A stretch of DNA of 64,000 nucleotides from Galerina marginata (Eukaryota > Basidiomycota > Agaricomycetes > Agaricales > Galerinaceae), in NCBI GenBank assembly GCA_023014335.1, contig JAECYW010000008.1, positions 992,001 to 1,056,000 on the forward strand, given 5' to 3'. Made by a program: the position numbers and the translations under genes. Under the pieces are notes generated by a model. The model was not told the origin of the DNA. It made no database searches and saw only the letters and a list, made by a program, of their open reading frames with translations. Shown one piece after another: positions 25,601 through 36,827 of the stretch. Numbering within the stretch: the first letter of the stretch is position 1; every line of letters starts with the position of its first letter.

Positions 25601-25985
25601 GGTCGTTGGAATTCACCCCCTTCACCAGTGTTCGCCCCCAGCATCTATTCCTCCTTGATCTTGCGGCATCGAGGCCTGAGAAGCCCCTTCCCTTGGATCG
25701 TGAACCTCCACCGCCGCGAGGCACGCGTACAAGCGGGGCCGTTGCCCTTCGTCTGACACCACAAAAGGGATTATGCCAGGCATTGGCGCAACAGAGAAAA
25801 TGGGACCTGTCTACATTGTTACATCTAGATGTCAAGCTTAAGGTCCCCTTAAATCTGACGTTGAATATTGAGGACCCTCGTCTGGCGGCCTGGCCTCGAG
25901 GACGATGTCACCCGCGAGATATGTATAAAGATGTGGAAGTCTCATCTGAGAATCGCCATCGCACAACACCCGCCACAGTTTAGCT
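22684..25985. other. Long intergenic stretch, no gene recognised
   Basis: 3.3 kb between divergent genes (flippase minus, subtilase plus). Only short frames occur. A TTCC microsatellite lies at 25487-25505. Two similar GC-rich motifs (GCGCCGGCT..CGCCGGCCC near 24956 and GTGCCGGCT..GGGCCGGTC near 25427) may be parts of a decayed repeat. No tRNA or transposase was seen. Confidence 0.4.
25924..25930 (+). promoter_or_regulatory. TATA box of the subtilase gene
   Basis: TATAAAG sits 56 nt upstream of the ATG at 25986, a normal distance for a short fungal 5' leader. Confidence 0.5.
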
Positions 25986-27677
25986 ATGTCCAAGCCTCCT
26001 ACAACTCAGACTTCGGCGGCTCTCAATCCACCCCAACAAATTTCCGTCGAGGTGCCCAACACACTAATCGTCCAATTCAAAAAGACTGTGTCCTCAGCGA
26101 AACAGGACGAGCATATCCAGGCCGTGCGCCTTAAATGCCGAGAGCCTACTGGTACCAGTCGCCGCTTCGCTGGCATCGAACAGGTATACTCCAAGTGCTT
26201 CTCAGGATACAGTGGCGAGTTTGCGCCTAACGTCGAGAAGTTCATTCGGAGTCAGAATGTGCGTCATATGGAGTCCTGCTCGAGTACGCTATTGGCTCTA
26301 ACGAACCCTGTTTTTTTGCAGTCCTTGTTCGACGTGATCGAGAGGAGCGTAACGATGAGGTTCTCAGACGTGACCTACACAATGAAGGATAACCCGAACA
26401 ATTGGGGACTGGCCAAAATATCTCTGACCCCCGAGGAATTTTCTAACCAAGCTACGGAGAAGAAATACAATACTGCGGGTCTTGGTAAAGCCACCAAAAT
26501 TCACATCCTTGACGATGGGTATACTCCTGCCACTGGTGAGAAAGACGTGAGTGTGCCTCTGTTTCAATAAAATGGGTGCGAAATTGACGGTTTTTACAGC
26601 AACTGGGGGACCGCCTAAAGGGTTGGGAACCAAAATTAAAGAGTGAAGAAGGCCATGGCACAGCGGTAGCCGATCTCGCTGCTGGAAAAGACTTCGGCGC
26701 TGCGCCAGAGGCAAGTGTCTACATATATCAAGTGTGCCGCAAAGTCTACCTAGACCTAGAGAAACCGGAGCTCTACAAGGTGTTTCCTACCTCCGGCGGC
26801 GCTGTAGCTGCAATCGAAAACATTTTTTGGAACAATCCGGAAGTCCTGGTTCCATGCATCATCAATTGTTCATTCGAGGTTAACATGGAAAAAGCTGACT
26901 CCCTTGAGAAGTCAATCGAAATTGCCTCTAAGGAAGGATTCATTGTTGTGGTCGCTGCCGGAAACCATGGGGTAGCTAGCATTTCGTTTGGAAATATGGT
27001 CATCACATAACTGACATAAGAGGGAGTTCTCAGGTTGAAGTGACTGGAGAAAAAGTTTGCACCTCCTGGATCCTCCACCTGCGTCGCTGACAGTGATCAT
27101 AATGATTTAGGCCGTCGCCGGAGGGTCAGTAAATCTTGGTCCAGCTGGCTATCCTGGTGTAATCACCGTCGGGGCCATTGGACCGGACGACGGACCCATG
27201 CACATCCAGAATGGGGATATAGTGCTGGGTTCTAACTACGGGAAATGTGAGTGTTTTTCTTCCTTTGACTGTTTTGAGTTTCATTGTGTCTAACTCAGTG
27301 TCACAACAGTTGTCGATATTTACGCACCCGGTGTTGATATGCCTACGAATGGCACCGCAGGTCCAGTTAGTGGGACGTCTTATGGTATGTGTTGGAACTA
27401 TTTCCCTATGTCACACGGAGAGGACTTCATGCTTATTAATTCCCTTTCTGTAGCTGCACCGATTGTATCAGGTATGATAGCCTGCATGATGGCAACTTAC
27501 AGGGACAGTGTCAGCACTTCAGCGGAGATTCTATCATATCATGACGTCAAGTTGAATCTTTTAAATTGGGCACGAACATCAACACACCAATACCATGGGG
27601 AAAACTACAAGATTGCATTCAATCGGGGTACTTACCATCGTTATCAAGCTGAAGATAAAATTGAGAAAGCAAATTAA
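25986..27677 (+). CDS. Subtilisin-like serine peptidase (S8) with I9-like propeptide
   Basis: Spliced gene starting MSKPPTTQTSAALNPPQQ. Residues ~20-100 look like a peptidase inhibitor I9 propeptide (NTLIVQFKKTVSSAKQDEH, then FAGIEQVYSKCFSGYSGEF). The catalytic triad follows: Asp in IHILDDGYTP, His in EGHGTAVADLAAG, Ser in SGTSYAAPIVSGMIA (split by an intron after TSY). The oxyanion Asn region is VVVAAGNHG, and VITVGAIGPDDG follows. Introns: about 26258-26321, one after KD near 26548, a longer one from about 26970 to 27109, and ones near 27247 and 27385. No signal peptide is visible, which is unusual for this family and suggests an intracellular enzyme or a missed first exon. It is convergent with the following F-box gene. 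Confidence 0.85.
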
Positions 27678-27751
27678 TACTGGGAATGACTATTGTGGAT
27701 TATATATGTGTAGAAGTTAAATTAAATGCCTTTGCAAACATAGTTTTCGCT

Positions 27752-29386
27752 TTAGCAAACGTACTCCTGGATGGAGCCTAGCTCCTCAGTCCTCCATCTG
27801 ATCTTCATGCCCGTCATGCCTCTGAACCAGTTCAGGTTTACATCTCCGGCAACGCAGAAGGAGAAATCGAGCACTTCTATCGGAACACCAGCATCCCGCC
27901 TCCAGTCAAGAAAGGTTAGAAGTGTCGAATCTTCTGGGGCCAGGTCCATCGTGCCATATCCGACTATTCCGATTAAAACAAGTTCCCGAAGCGCCGGGAA
28001 AAGTAGGGGTGTATCTAGCCGAAATGACAGCAGTATGACCATGGTTGTTAGTGTTGCTTTCATTTTCTCGATTCCGGAGACCGACCGAAGCAAACACTGA
28101 AGATCTGATGCAGAGGTCAAGGGCGGTGCACTTTTTTTGACTGCCAGTTCAATGGCTTTCACCTGGGCAATTTTTTCGCGATTGGTCGAGGTTGAATTAA
28201 GAACGCAGGAGACCATCGTTTTGAAAAAATTCTCGAAACCCGATCCCCACTGGCTTTGCGGGACATCTACCGCGACGTGGATTTTGAGGTAGAGATTGGA
28301 TTCTACACGACCGGGATATTGGTTGGATAGCAAAATATAGGAGTAGGAGCAATTTATGCTCAGCTGTAAAGCAGTCGTGCTGTCAGTTGGAGAATGTGCC
28401 ATGCAACGTGAAATGCCTTCACAAACCCCGAGTGGGTCCGCTCTGAAAGAGGAAAATAATAAAAATATTTTAAGGTCTAGAAAACACTCTTTTGGAAGAT
28501 GTAGATGCTCGAACAACAATGTACAGCTGTCGTTGTAGTCCACCATCGTGAATTGTTTCAGGTGAGGGAGAGTAACGCTTTGGACCGACGGTGGGGGCAC
28601 ATTTGCCGGCCGACATAGGGCCACGTCAAGAGTCAGAGTCTCAAGCAGAGACAGCTGGGAAACCAGATCTAAGACGTTCAAAATGGACAAGGAGGAGGTG
28701 GAGGATATCGATAATGAGCGAAGCTGAGATGCCCAAGACGCAGTGGGATGAAAGTGAAGATTAGAAGAAAACACTCGCAAGGAAGGAGAGTGATTGGAGA
28801 ATAATGGATGGGCATTGAGTTTATCTATGGTTTCGGGAGAATTGTAAAGGGTTCTTGGAGTTAACTGAAGCGAGAACCATTCTAGCCGTTGCGCTGGGTG
28901 TTGAATTAGTTGCAAAAGGCCAAGTTCGAAAAAGTCGAATAGGCCATAGATGTTGACAACTACGTGGAATGCGCGCACTCTGGTCCAGTGAGACCCTAAA
29001 AATGAACTGATGAATGATCCCCACAGGCGGGCGCATCTGGCATCCTTGACTGTTCCAGAGACCCAAAGGTCACAATTTCCAGATCTTTCCATGACCAGTT
29101 TTCGCCAAATTTCTGATCCAGGGCCATTCTTTAGAAGGTCGTTGAGGTTGATCATCCTGCCCCATAGCTGTGGCGATCCTAGAATTAGTTCACGCCATAG
29201 GTAGCAGACTTGTGAACTCCGTCGGGCAGTCTGCAGAGCGGGAAAAGAGATTTGGTCGGCAGGATGTTTGGTATTAGTCAGGAAAATTTCCAAGAGGAGT
29301 TCGGAGGAAAGTTGCTGTTAAGTCATCGTTAGCCCCGCAATGTCTGGGAGAGACTACAAAAGAGCTGGGCTAACATCTATCGGCAT
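27752..29386 (-). CDS. F-box protein
   Basis: The main exon runs from a 3' splice site (TTAACAG) near 29318 to the stop at 27752 and opens with the F-box (QLSSELLLEIFLTNTKHP, then VCYLWRELILGSPQLWGRM), the usual Skp1-binding block of Agaricomycete F-box proteins. The best first exon is only 12 nt, 29375-29386 (M-P-I-D, donor GTTAGC), which joins in frame to give MPIDQLSSELLLEIF. A longer upstream exon cannot be excluded. The rest has scattered leucine-rich segments (LLETLTLDVAL, LRELVLIGI) and no other domain. Its 3' end lies 74 nt from the subtilase stop. Confidence 0.75.
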
Positions 29387-29837
29387 TCTTGTCAATGGCA
29401 GAGAGAGGCAACGGGGCGAACTTGCGAGTTGCAACAACAAAAGCTGCAAAACCTTGTGAAAGATTATTATTTCCTTTACGTAATAATAATGGGGAACCCA
29501 TCTCACTTGAAGATCTGTACTCAAGTACATACATTTGTTTGCCACTAGTAAGATCGGAGCTTAAGATTTCTCCAACGACACGATGGGTACTTCACGGTAG
29601 TGATTCCATTGGAATGCTATGAAAGGTCAAACTAAAACGAGAAGAAATAAAAACGACACAAAAATGAAGTTTCCCTGAAACGAACTTCGAACTTGAATGT
29701 TTGAACGACAGAAGCATGAAAATTCATATGTAAGGAGATGCGATCCAACAATGAAGGCAGAAGAGAGTGTTCACGATGAAAATCGTGGCATAAAACTCCG
29801 AGATGAATTACAATGCTTGACGGCAGTCCGTCAGGAC
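29387..29837. other. Intergenic, no gene seen
   Basis: Head-to-tail spacer between the F-box gene promoter and the 3' end of the Ser-rich gene. Only short frames. Confidence 0.4.
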
Positions 29838-31246
29838 TCAGCAGACGTCAGATGGGATGAATAGCGGAGGCGGCTTGCGATAGCTCGAAGGACGTTTCTT
29901 GGGCTCAAAGGCAGGTAGAGATGTAGGAGAGATCGGAGACACCGGAGAGGGCGAGGATTCTGAAGTCGCAGAGTCGAACGGAGATGTAAAGTAAATACTT
30001 GAGTCGTCGTCAGAGCTCGACAGGCTATACGTCGAAATCGGAGCCAGCTTGTTCCAGCCTTCATATCCTCTCCTCGTGCTCCAGAATTTAATTTCCGTTT
30101 CGTGCGAGCTGACGAACCACCCCGTCGCCATATCTGTATCGTGGTTCGATATATTGGAATGTCCAAATTGCTCTGCACAACCTAAACCGTGCTCGTCTGG
30201 GCTCTCAATGATAAAGGAGAGCTTCTCCTTTAAACGCTTGTGATCTGTGTTGGGGTTTGTAGGCAGAGCAGGTGCAGAGCGCGTCTTCTTATGCTTGAGG
30301 CCTTGCTTTGCAGCAGACGACGTGTGCCCCTGGCGTCTTGCACGATGAATGGATACCGTGTCCGAGATAGAATCACGGGACGAGGCAATGCGCCTCTTGG
30401 TCGGACGCGAAATGGGCGGAGGAAGAGGGGGGCATTCCTTCTCCAGGTTCAGGGAGGCAGCCGGGGGAGTATTCTCGGACCGACCGGTATTCTTCTCGTT
30501 GGGAAAAACTAGGTCGGACGGAACACCGGTTCCAAGTTTCTTCCGAAGCCTGTCCATTTTTTGCTTGCGGAGGCTATTGGGCGAAGCGATGACGATAGAC
30601 GAGACGAGGGAATTGCGCGGTGAGGAAATTTCTTTGGGGGTGAGAGGAAACACACTGCAAGGGGCTTCCTCGCGCAAGCTAGACCGAGAATGTCTTCGTG
30701 CTTGCGGCGCTGTATCCGCGAAGGCGGATTGTGTGGGATCGGGAGAGGCAGGAATGGTATCGAGAGTTAGAGATTCCATGGCGAGTCTGAGTAATGGAGC
30801 AGAGTTGTCGTGTGGACGACTTTCGATTGAGTACATGGAGCTGATTGATGACGTTGAGCTGCGCGAAGACTTTCTGGTGCGGATGGAGCAAAAATTGGAG
30901 GACATGGAGGAAGTTCGCTGGGGGCTGTCAGGTGATGGCGGAGATCCATACGAGGACCCGGAGGATGTGGAGTCGACCGAAACACGCCTCTTGGTTAATC
31001 GACGATGAGAAGAATCATAAGAAAAAGTAAGGTGTATAGGGCCTTCGTGGCAGTGAGTATATATGACATTTTCGCTGAAGATTGTCACGTACTCGATTGA
31101 AGGGATGTATCGACGAGGCGGGGTGCTGTACCAAGCAGTTGCTCGATCTTCCTCGTTTTACGCACAAGTTGAGCGCGTTGTTGGGCAGAGAGTTCATTAA
31201 AAGTAGGTGGTGGGGGTGGAAAAACGATTTTCGTCTGGGTATTCAT
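29838..31246 (-). CDS. Serine-rich, mostly disordered protein
   Basis: Two exons. Exon 1 begins at 31246 with MNTQTKIVFPPPPPTFNELS and a helical basic block (QQRAQLVRKTRKIEQLLGT), then joins (donor GTGACA after SST, acceptor AACCAAGAG) to the long exon beginning RVSVDSTSSGSSYGSPP. The body is Ser/Pro/Arg-rich with many SP and RxxS sites, pointing to phosphorylation and disorder. A short structured part near residue 320 (TGWFVSSHETEIKFWSTRR) may be a conserved motif. The ATG choice gives a well-formed N-terminus. No named domain is recognised; the (R)xxLVRxTRKxxxLLGT helix resembles the start of other fungal Ser-rich proteins, from memory. Confidence 0.7.
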
Positions 31247-31472
31247 GACTGGTAAGAGATATTAAAGCTGAGGCGCGTAATGAGTAGAATAGACGATCGA
31301 GATGAATGGCCGGCCAAGATAGAGGAGTGAAGGTATCGCAGAGTACCACCTAATGGTTGGCACGGAAGAGGACAGGAAACCCGGCCTAGCTGGGGACGTG
31401 GCGTTATAAGTATCATCGGGAGAGCGATATACATAGCCAGCAAGAACAAAAAGCAGCGAAGCGAATGCGCGG

Positions 31473-31803
31473 TCAGGTGGGATATTCCACGCAAGCCAAA
31501 GTTGAGCCGGATTTACCGTCATCCATATCCCGTCTTATTGTCTTCCACCTGCGATAAACTGTTGGGAAAATGAACACAGGCGTTCCCAAGAATAGAAAAA
31601 CAATTGTAAAGAATTCAGCGTCATGTTCGATCAGGACCAGGCCCGCCAACCAGTATGGAAACCTCCTGCAAGACAATAACCAAGATCCTGGACGACAAGG
31701 GTTCTTCAGGTTGACAGTCCTTGACGTTGCGGCACGTTGCGGTTAAGAGTCGGGGATTCAAAACGTGGCTTTTTGCCTTTCTGAGCTCGGCACTTTTTGC
31801 CAT
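31473..31803 (-). CDS. Small two-helix membrane protein (tentative)
   Basis: Exon 1 begins MAKSAELRKAKSHVLNPRLL. A plausible 72-nt intron (donor GTGCCG, acceptor TTGCAG) joins it to RFPYWLAGLVLIEHDAEFF, then TIVFLFLGTPVFIFPTVYRR, then a polar tail with stop at 31473. Two hydrophobic helices are evident. A GTAAAT donor just after DMDDG could lead to another exon in the hydrophobic frame at 31262-31494, so the C-terminus is uncertain. No family recognised. Confidence 0.4.
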
Positions 31804-32050
31804 CTTGGCATCTTATCTTTCGTCCACTGACTCGTTGTGAAATCGGTAAAGCCAGAGTATACATTATATCTTACTTATAGGTGACTTCAACAATCATTCA
31901 AAAGTCTTTGTCGTCGCACCTCGACAGCCTACTACAAGCGCGCCGCGAAACGCCGTCGCCGTCGCGCAAGAGTTGCGTAGCAATTTGCTGGACGGCTATT
32001 GGGGATTCTTAGGTCCACATTTTGCAATGCCCTGCGCGAAGTAGAATCAC

Positions 32051-32122
32051 CCTGCCTAGGAGTAAGCCTATACGCGTACGAGCGTTCACCTGCCTAGGAG
32101 TAAGCCTATACGCGTACGAGCG
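32051..32122. repeat. Tandem duplication, 34-bp unit with 38-bp period
   Basis: CCTGCCTAGGAGTAAGCCTA followed by TACGCGTACGAGCG occurs at 32051-32084 and again, identical, at 32089-32122, separated by TTCA. Each unit contains TACGCGTA, a palindrome with an MluI-box-like core (ACGCGT). Confidence 0.9.
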
Positions 32123-32332
32123 GAATATACAGGACCAAGCCACATTTGACGAACTTGATCGAAAAGCGGAACGTCATCGAAACCCATCCTCGGCGGCTTA
32201 AGATGAGGAAATCAACCTAAGCGGGCAAAATGATAAATCATTTCCCCGGGAATCTATTCTACAATTCCTCAGGTTACGGAGCAAGCTCGACATGCCTTTG
32301 ATTCTTATCCATCTCTAAAGACTCTGAGCTGC

Positions 32333-32632
32333 ATGATTTGCATTAGTAGCTCATGGACCTATTTTGACATCGAGCGTGACACACTTCCTCCATCTCCGAG
32401 TTCGAAGCCGGATCGTCGTACTCGCTCCATGGGCAGCAACATCCCTAATATCCCAGCAAATGTTGAAGACGACGAGCAGGAGCAGGGGTTCCTTATACCT
32501 GCTCCTTTCCTTGTGCCCATTTTTGGACAATCGCCCATTCATCTTAGCCTCACGGATATCGAACGTACCAAACTTGCATTCGAAATGATTTTGAAACACT
32601 TGGCAAACAGGGTTGGCATCAGTACTCACTAG
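32333..32632 (+). CDS. Possible small protein, unknown
   Basis: A single open frame of 99 codons starting MICISSSWTYFDIERDT. An inner ATG (MGSNIPNIPANVEDDEQEQ) starts an acidic segment followed by a helix-like end (LTDIERTKLAFEMILKHLA). Composition is protein-like, but nothing else supports it: no intron, no family. The flanks (31.8-33.0 kb) hold no other gene apart from the tandem repeat. Confidence 0.3.
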   Translation: MICISSSWTYFDIERDTLPPSPSSKPDRRTRSMGSNIPNIPANVEDDEQEQGFLIPAPFLVPIFGQSPIHLSLTDIERTKLAFEMILKHLANRVGISTH

Positions 32633-33098
32633 CACTCTTGAATCCAAATTTTTATCAAATCTTTCAAATATCTTTGGTGTTCTTATCGAGTATCCTTGAC
32701 CAATCGGCCGTGGCTAGTGTATTATTACGGTGTTTTCGTCCGTTGTTGTCTCTACTGGAGTAATTAAATAACGAGTACTTTTCAGTTGATAGCCAAAAAA
32801 AAAAATAGATACGGTATTACAACTCAAGCCACTCGTGCTACCAATAATTAGAGCGTGCAGCCATCCTCAAGCGTGATTTTTACGCTCTCTCGTTCCTTTT
32901 ATTCACAAAATGTCGTCATTACGAACGTCAATACACAATTTGGACAGTAATGTGAGGCGAATTTAGTTGTATTACACGGCAACAAATCAAATAGGGATGG
33001 AATTGACAGTAAGATGAGACCGATGGTCGAGGCCACAGCCTACAGGCTGCCAGTTGAAGTTAATCATGGGAGCCATTATCGAATAGGGACTTAAATGA

Positions 33099-33681
33099 CT
33101 AATTTTCGTCTTCGTACCAACTTGGGCGCCTAACATCTGTGTACCACCTGGGCTCTGTTCCGATGATTTCTTTAATCGCCTCGATGTCTTCAAGTGTTGG
33201 CCTGGCAGCCCAAGCCTCGACCTCCCAAGCACAAATGGAGAATATGGGAATCTGAGGGATCCCAGTAGGCCCATGACGAATTGTGGCATGGGGCGGCGCG
33301 TCTTGGTCGGCCACAACGAATTCAAGTTGAATGTCTTCGTAGACTGCTTTTATACGAAGGTGGAAAAGGAACCAAATGATGGTGGACCAGAGGTCAACTT
33401 CCTTGGCATTCGGGCAGTGATGAGGCGCGTATTCCATGAGTCTTTCTTCATTTATATGGAAGCCGTAAAACTGTCGACGGTCTTTACGACTGGGAGGTAA
33501 AGGTGGGAGACGAGCCTCAAGTCTGGCAGGCTTTGGTCTTGCCATGGTAACTACTTTGGCGGTAGAATTTGGACGCGTCTTCAAGAACGATGTTAGTAGT
33601 AGCAAGATCAAATACGACAAATGCAAAGCGTACAATAATATCATGATGGTCGAGTTGTCGGTGTAAAGCTGAAGCAGACAT
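33099..33681 (-). CDS. Unnamed small protein family, copy 1 (175 aa)
   Basis: Two exons: 33634-33681 (MSASALHRQLDHHDII) and 33099-33578, with a 55-nt intron GTACGC...ACTAAC...GAAG, phase 0. Exon 2 opens TRPNSTAKVV and carries the family blocks: PPLPPSRKDRRQFYGFHINE, RLMEYAPHHC, STIIWFLFHLRIKAVYEDI, FSICAWEVEAWAARPTLEDI, IIGTEPRWYTD, and an acidic C-terminus (WYEDEN). Two relatives lie at 36199-36770 and 44718-45292 with the same intron. No signal peptide or TM; likely cytosolic. Function unknown; no domain recognised. Confidence 0.75.
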
Positions 33682-33792
33682 GACGTGACGAGCAATGAAG
33701 CAATAGAAACACGACGTCCAAATAACGCGGGTTTAAATTAAAAATTATAGAGTGGGTGACAATCCATCTAAATTTAAGCGAGAACGCGCCTG

Positions 33793-33840
33793 TGACATGT
33801 GACAAATCACGTGTGTGTGAGGCATCGCGTTTATCACTGT
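33793..33840 (-). promoter_or_regulatory. Duplicated upstream block with CACGTG
   Basis: Upstream of copy 1, the plus strand reads ACAAATCACGTGTGTGTGAG followed by GCATCGCGTTTA. A closely similar block (ACAAGTCACGTGTGCGTGAG, then GTGTCGCGTTTA) lies at 36828-36860 upstream of copy 2. Both contain a CACGTG E-box. The gene and its promoter were therefore duplicated together; a regulatory role is an inference. Confidence 0.45.
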
Positions 33841-34168
33841 TTGAAATTTCCAGTCCTCAGAACGGAGGCAAGTTTTACGAGCTTATTGAAAAGCCCAAGG
33901 GATATTGCAAGCCATCCATGTACTTTAAATTATGGGATAACAGCCGAAGTCCAGTCCCAAACAGATAGCGCTTTTCACCCCACGGAGCACCAGTACTTGA
34001 GTACAGAGTAACTCTGAGTAAGGGGGCCAGAAACCTTTGTAACGTGGGACAAGGACTGATTTCAGCCAGAACACAAGCTTTGTGGTATGGAACGTGTAGA
34101 ATTGAACCAGATTCGGTTGTTGTCATAGCGGAAACAAGCTGGGTATTTCATAAACATCAATGGGATTA

Positions 34169-35545
34169 TTAATCTTCAATTATTTGTGGCTCGATCAGAA
34201 GTGATTTGGGCGGCATGGAATGAACTATTTCCTGAAGCTCATCTAGAGCCGCCTGTGCATCCAACCGATGTGGTGGATCAAAATGTCGCATATCCACCAA
34301 AACTTGGTCGATTGCAGAGATTCTGGTCTGGAACAGAGTCAACAAGTATTTAGACAATTGATAGAGACAAAGGAGGAGACGGGGGCCCACTTTTATGTTT
34401 GATAAACTAGTGGCAAGCTGCCAGACGTCCAATTTAAACGGGTTGTATGGCTGTCCATATGTGCATTCAGGAGCGACTGGGCGGCTGTACATCTCAACTT
34501 CCAAGAAAGAACCACCAAGAGGAAGACCGGTACAGGCACATTCATCCTTGGAACTTTCTTGAGGGAATCTATGGCAACCTCACGGTCTATAAGGTAGACC
34601 CGAGGTCGGGATGGTGAGATTGTCATTGTACTTAGGGACTCTGGGTGCCATTGAACGAGGAAATTGTCACAGAATGCATCCTGGAAGCCGGGAAGAGGCA
34701 AATTTAAATATCTTGAACATCAAGATACTAATAAGCCACTCACACGATGCGCAATTCGTTTCTCGTGGATAAATGCAAGACCCTGTTCATTACCATCGAG
34801 GCATATCCTGAACGCAGTAGAAACGAAAACTTACCTCTAGCATTTGCAAAAGCATTTCAACAATATCCCCCACCGAGTTCTTCGCCCAGGTCGCATACGT
34901 ACGATCTACAGTCTGGCCCACTTTAGGGAAGATACCGAAAATGATGTCCTCGAACTGCAATTCCCGAAACATTGGAAGAGTATGGTTATTGCCGTACAAC
35001 GCGCTTTCGTTTGTTGCGATTTTCCGGAGGATGTTGAGATTGTCATGCCCTTCCTTCCCGTGAACGATAATGCGGATAATAACGTCGAGACCATCTCGCG
35101 TTCGAGCGGCTCGGGACAGGGGATTCTGCTCGTCAACGTCAGATTCAGCTCGTTTGACAAATAATTATCATGCACGAACAGTATATTGGAATTGGCGAAG
35201 CCATGTCGCTCCTCCGATGGCCTGCGGATCCGATCTGAAGGGTATAACATACCCGAACCCATTGGAGGGTGGATAGGTATTATCAGGGGCACAGAGAACA
35301 GAACTGTGAAGGTGTGACCAGAGAATCAACCCAGCATCACGAAATACTTCGTCGAGATCTTTCCAAATCTGTTCCTCTGCCTCGACACAATCTCCGGGTA
35401 TTCTCCAGGTTGGAAGGAAGCTGCACATTGAGACATGTGTCACAACACAGCCAGATAGATATGAAGCAAAGATGAAACCTTTTGACGAATGATGTTGTGT
35501 ACGAGAGCCCGTCATAAGTTTTTCGGAGGGGCTGTCAAGTTCCAT
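34169..35545 (-). CDS. Protein kinase-like protein (possible pseudokinase)
   Basis: Spliced gene starting MELDSPSEKLMTGS. N-lobe: a strand with DVIIRIIVHGKEGHDNLNIL and a following NNHTLPMFRELQFEDIIFG. C-lobe: FIHEKRIAHRDAFCDNFLVQ is the HRD catalytic loop with its Asn; RPRVYLIDREVAI sits where DFG should be; PVAPECTYGQPYNPFKLDVW matches the APE/DVW region. This layout is typical of an expanded Agaricomycete kinase-like family. The usual Lys of the VAIK strand appears as Arg (IIRII) and DFG is DRE, so catalysis is doubtful. Introns are short; one lies just before the HRD exon near 34700-34750. Substrate unknown. Confidence 0.7.
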
Positions 35546-36198
35546 TTACTAAGCTGGCGTTGTGCCCAAATATTTGAAGTCGCCAAATGAACACTAGGAG
35601 AAGTCAGAAGGCCGAAGAACTAAGATTTGGGAGAGGGAGAAGGAGAATCGATGGGTTGCTTCACATGTGCCACTTTAGACTTGACTCTAGTCACATTATG
35701 GGACCAATGCCTCCTGAGTTGACAAACAAGTTTATTGGGTTATTCCAAATTCGGGAGGCGTCCAGGTGCGAAAGTGGCGAGGACGGCAGGGTGTAAGACT
35801 AAAGTGATCGTCTGCCTCTCCACAGCGAACATGGTCGTCCTCTTCTCCCAGCTCTTCCATGACGTCCCCTGCTCCTCCCCACACAAGGGCCAAGGCTTTA
35901 AACACAGATCTGAACTTTTCTTCTCAGGAATCAGCGATTCTGGGCTTCGACGGGCTCAGGTTGTTAATGATGGACAATATTGATATGGCATGAATGACGA
36001 GAACCGAGGAGTGCTGTAATGCATAAACAGCCAGACCGATTGCAGCTTGTACGAGGGTAACATAAATCGAGTAGCAATAGGACATTTGAGAGGGCATGGC
36101 CATGGGCAAAGTACAACATGTAAATTGTGAATAGAAACTGACTGCGAGTTAGGGCCAGAGTCGCCTTAGAAGGTGCAATGAACTCACTGCTTAAGTAA

Positions 36199-36770
36199 CT
36201 AATTCTCATTTTCATAGTCCTCGGGAAATTTGGCATCCGTAAACCACCTAGGTTCCGTTCCGATGATGTCTGAAATCCTCTTGATCTCCTCTAGTGTAGG
36301 CCGAGATCGCCAGCCTTCGACCTCCCAGGCACATAAAGAGAATATCATGAAGTAAGGTGTACCAGTTGATCCCTCGTGCACGGTGGCATCAGATGGCGGA
36401 TCTTCATCGCCATAAACTACTTGAAAATCGATGTTTTCGTATTGGGCAATCGCGCGTACGTGGAAAAGGAACCAGACCATCGTTGACCAAATATTAAGCT
36501 TTTTGCTGCAATGAGACGACGCGTATTCCATAAGCCGATCTTCGTTTATATAGAAGCCGTAGAATTGAAGATGGTCTTTGCGAGCAGGAAGCAAGGGCGG
36601 GGGTCGAGTCTCAAGCCTAGCGGGGTTGGTTTTCCGCGTTGCCATCTTACTGGTGGCATTGGGACGCGCCTTTCGAAGAGAAATGTCAACAGCAAAAGAA
36701 CAACAGGCAATGTTTCAGGGCGTACAACATCTTTGTGGGCAAGCTGTTGGTGGAGAGCTGAGGCTGACAT
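36199..36770 (-). CDS. Unnamed small protein family, copy 2 (171 aa)
   Basis: Exon 1 36726-36770 (MSASALHQQLAHKDV), 56-nt intron, exon 2 36199-36669 (ARPNATSKMATRKTNPARLE, then QFYGFYINEDRLMEYASSHC, FSLCAWEVEGWRSRPTLEEI, IIGTEPRWFTD, ending DYENEN). It is closest to copy 1 in sequence and upstream region. It lies just beyond the DUF6533 gene of the left arm of the inverted segment, in mirror position to copy 3. Function unknown. Confidence 0.75.
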
Positions 36771-36827
36771 GGAGGCGAGTAAAGCAGAGGGGAATTTGAA
36801 TTTTGACGGTCACTTTTTGAGCGTGTA

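Noticed and set aside
30349..31008. Plus-strand frame of 219 codons
   Set aside because: Antisense of the Ser-rich gene; long only because Ser/Arg codons read openly on the other strand.
32051..32122. CRISPR-like repeat
   Set aside because: Only two units with a 4-bp gap, in a eukaryotic genome.
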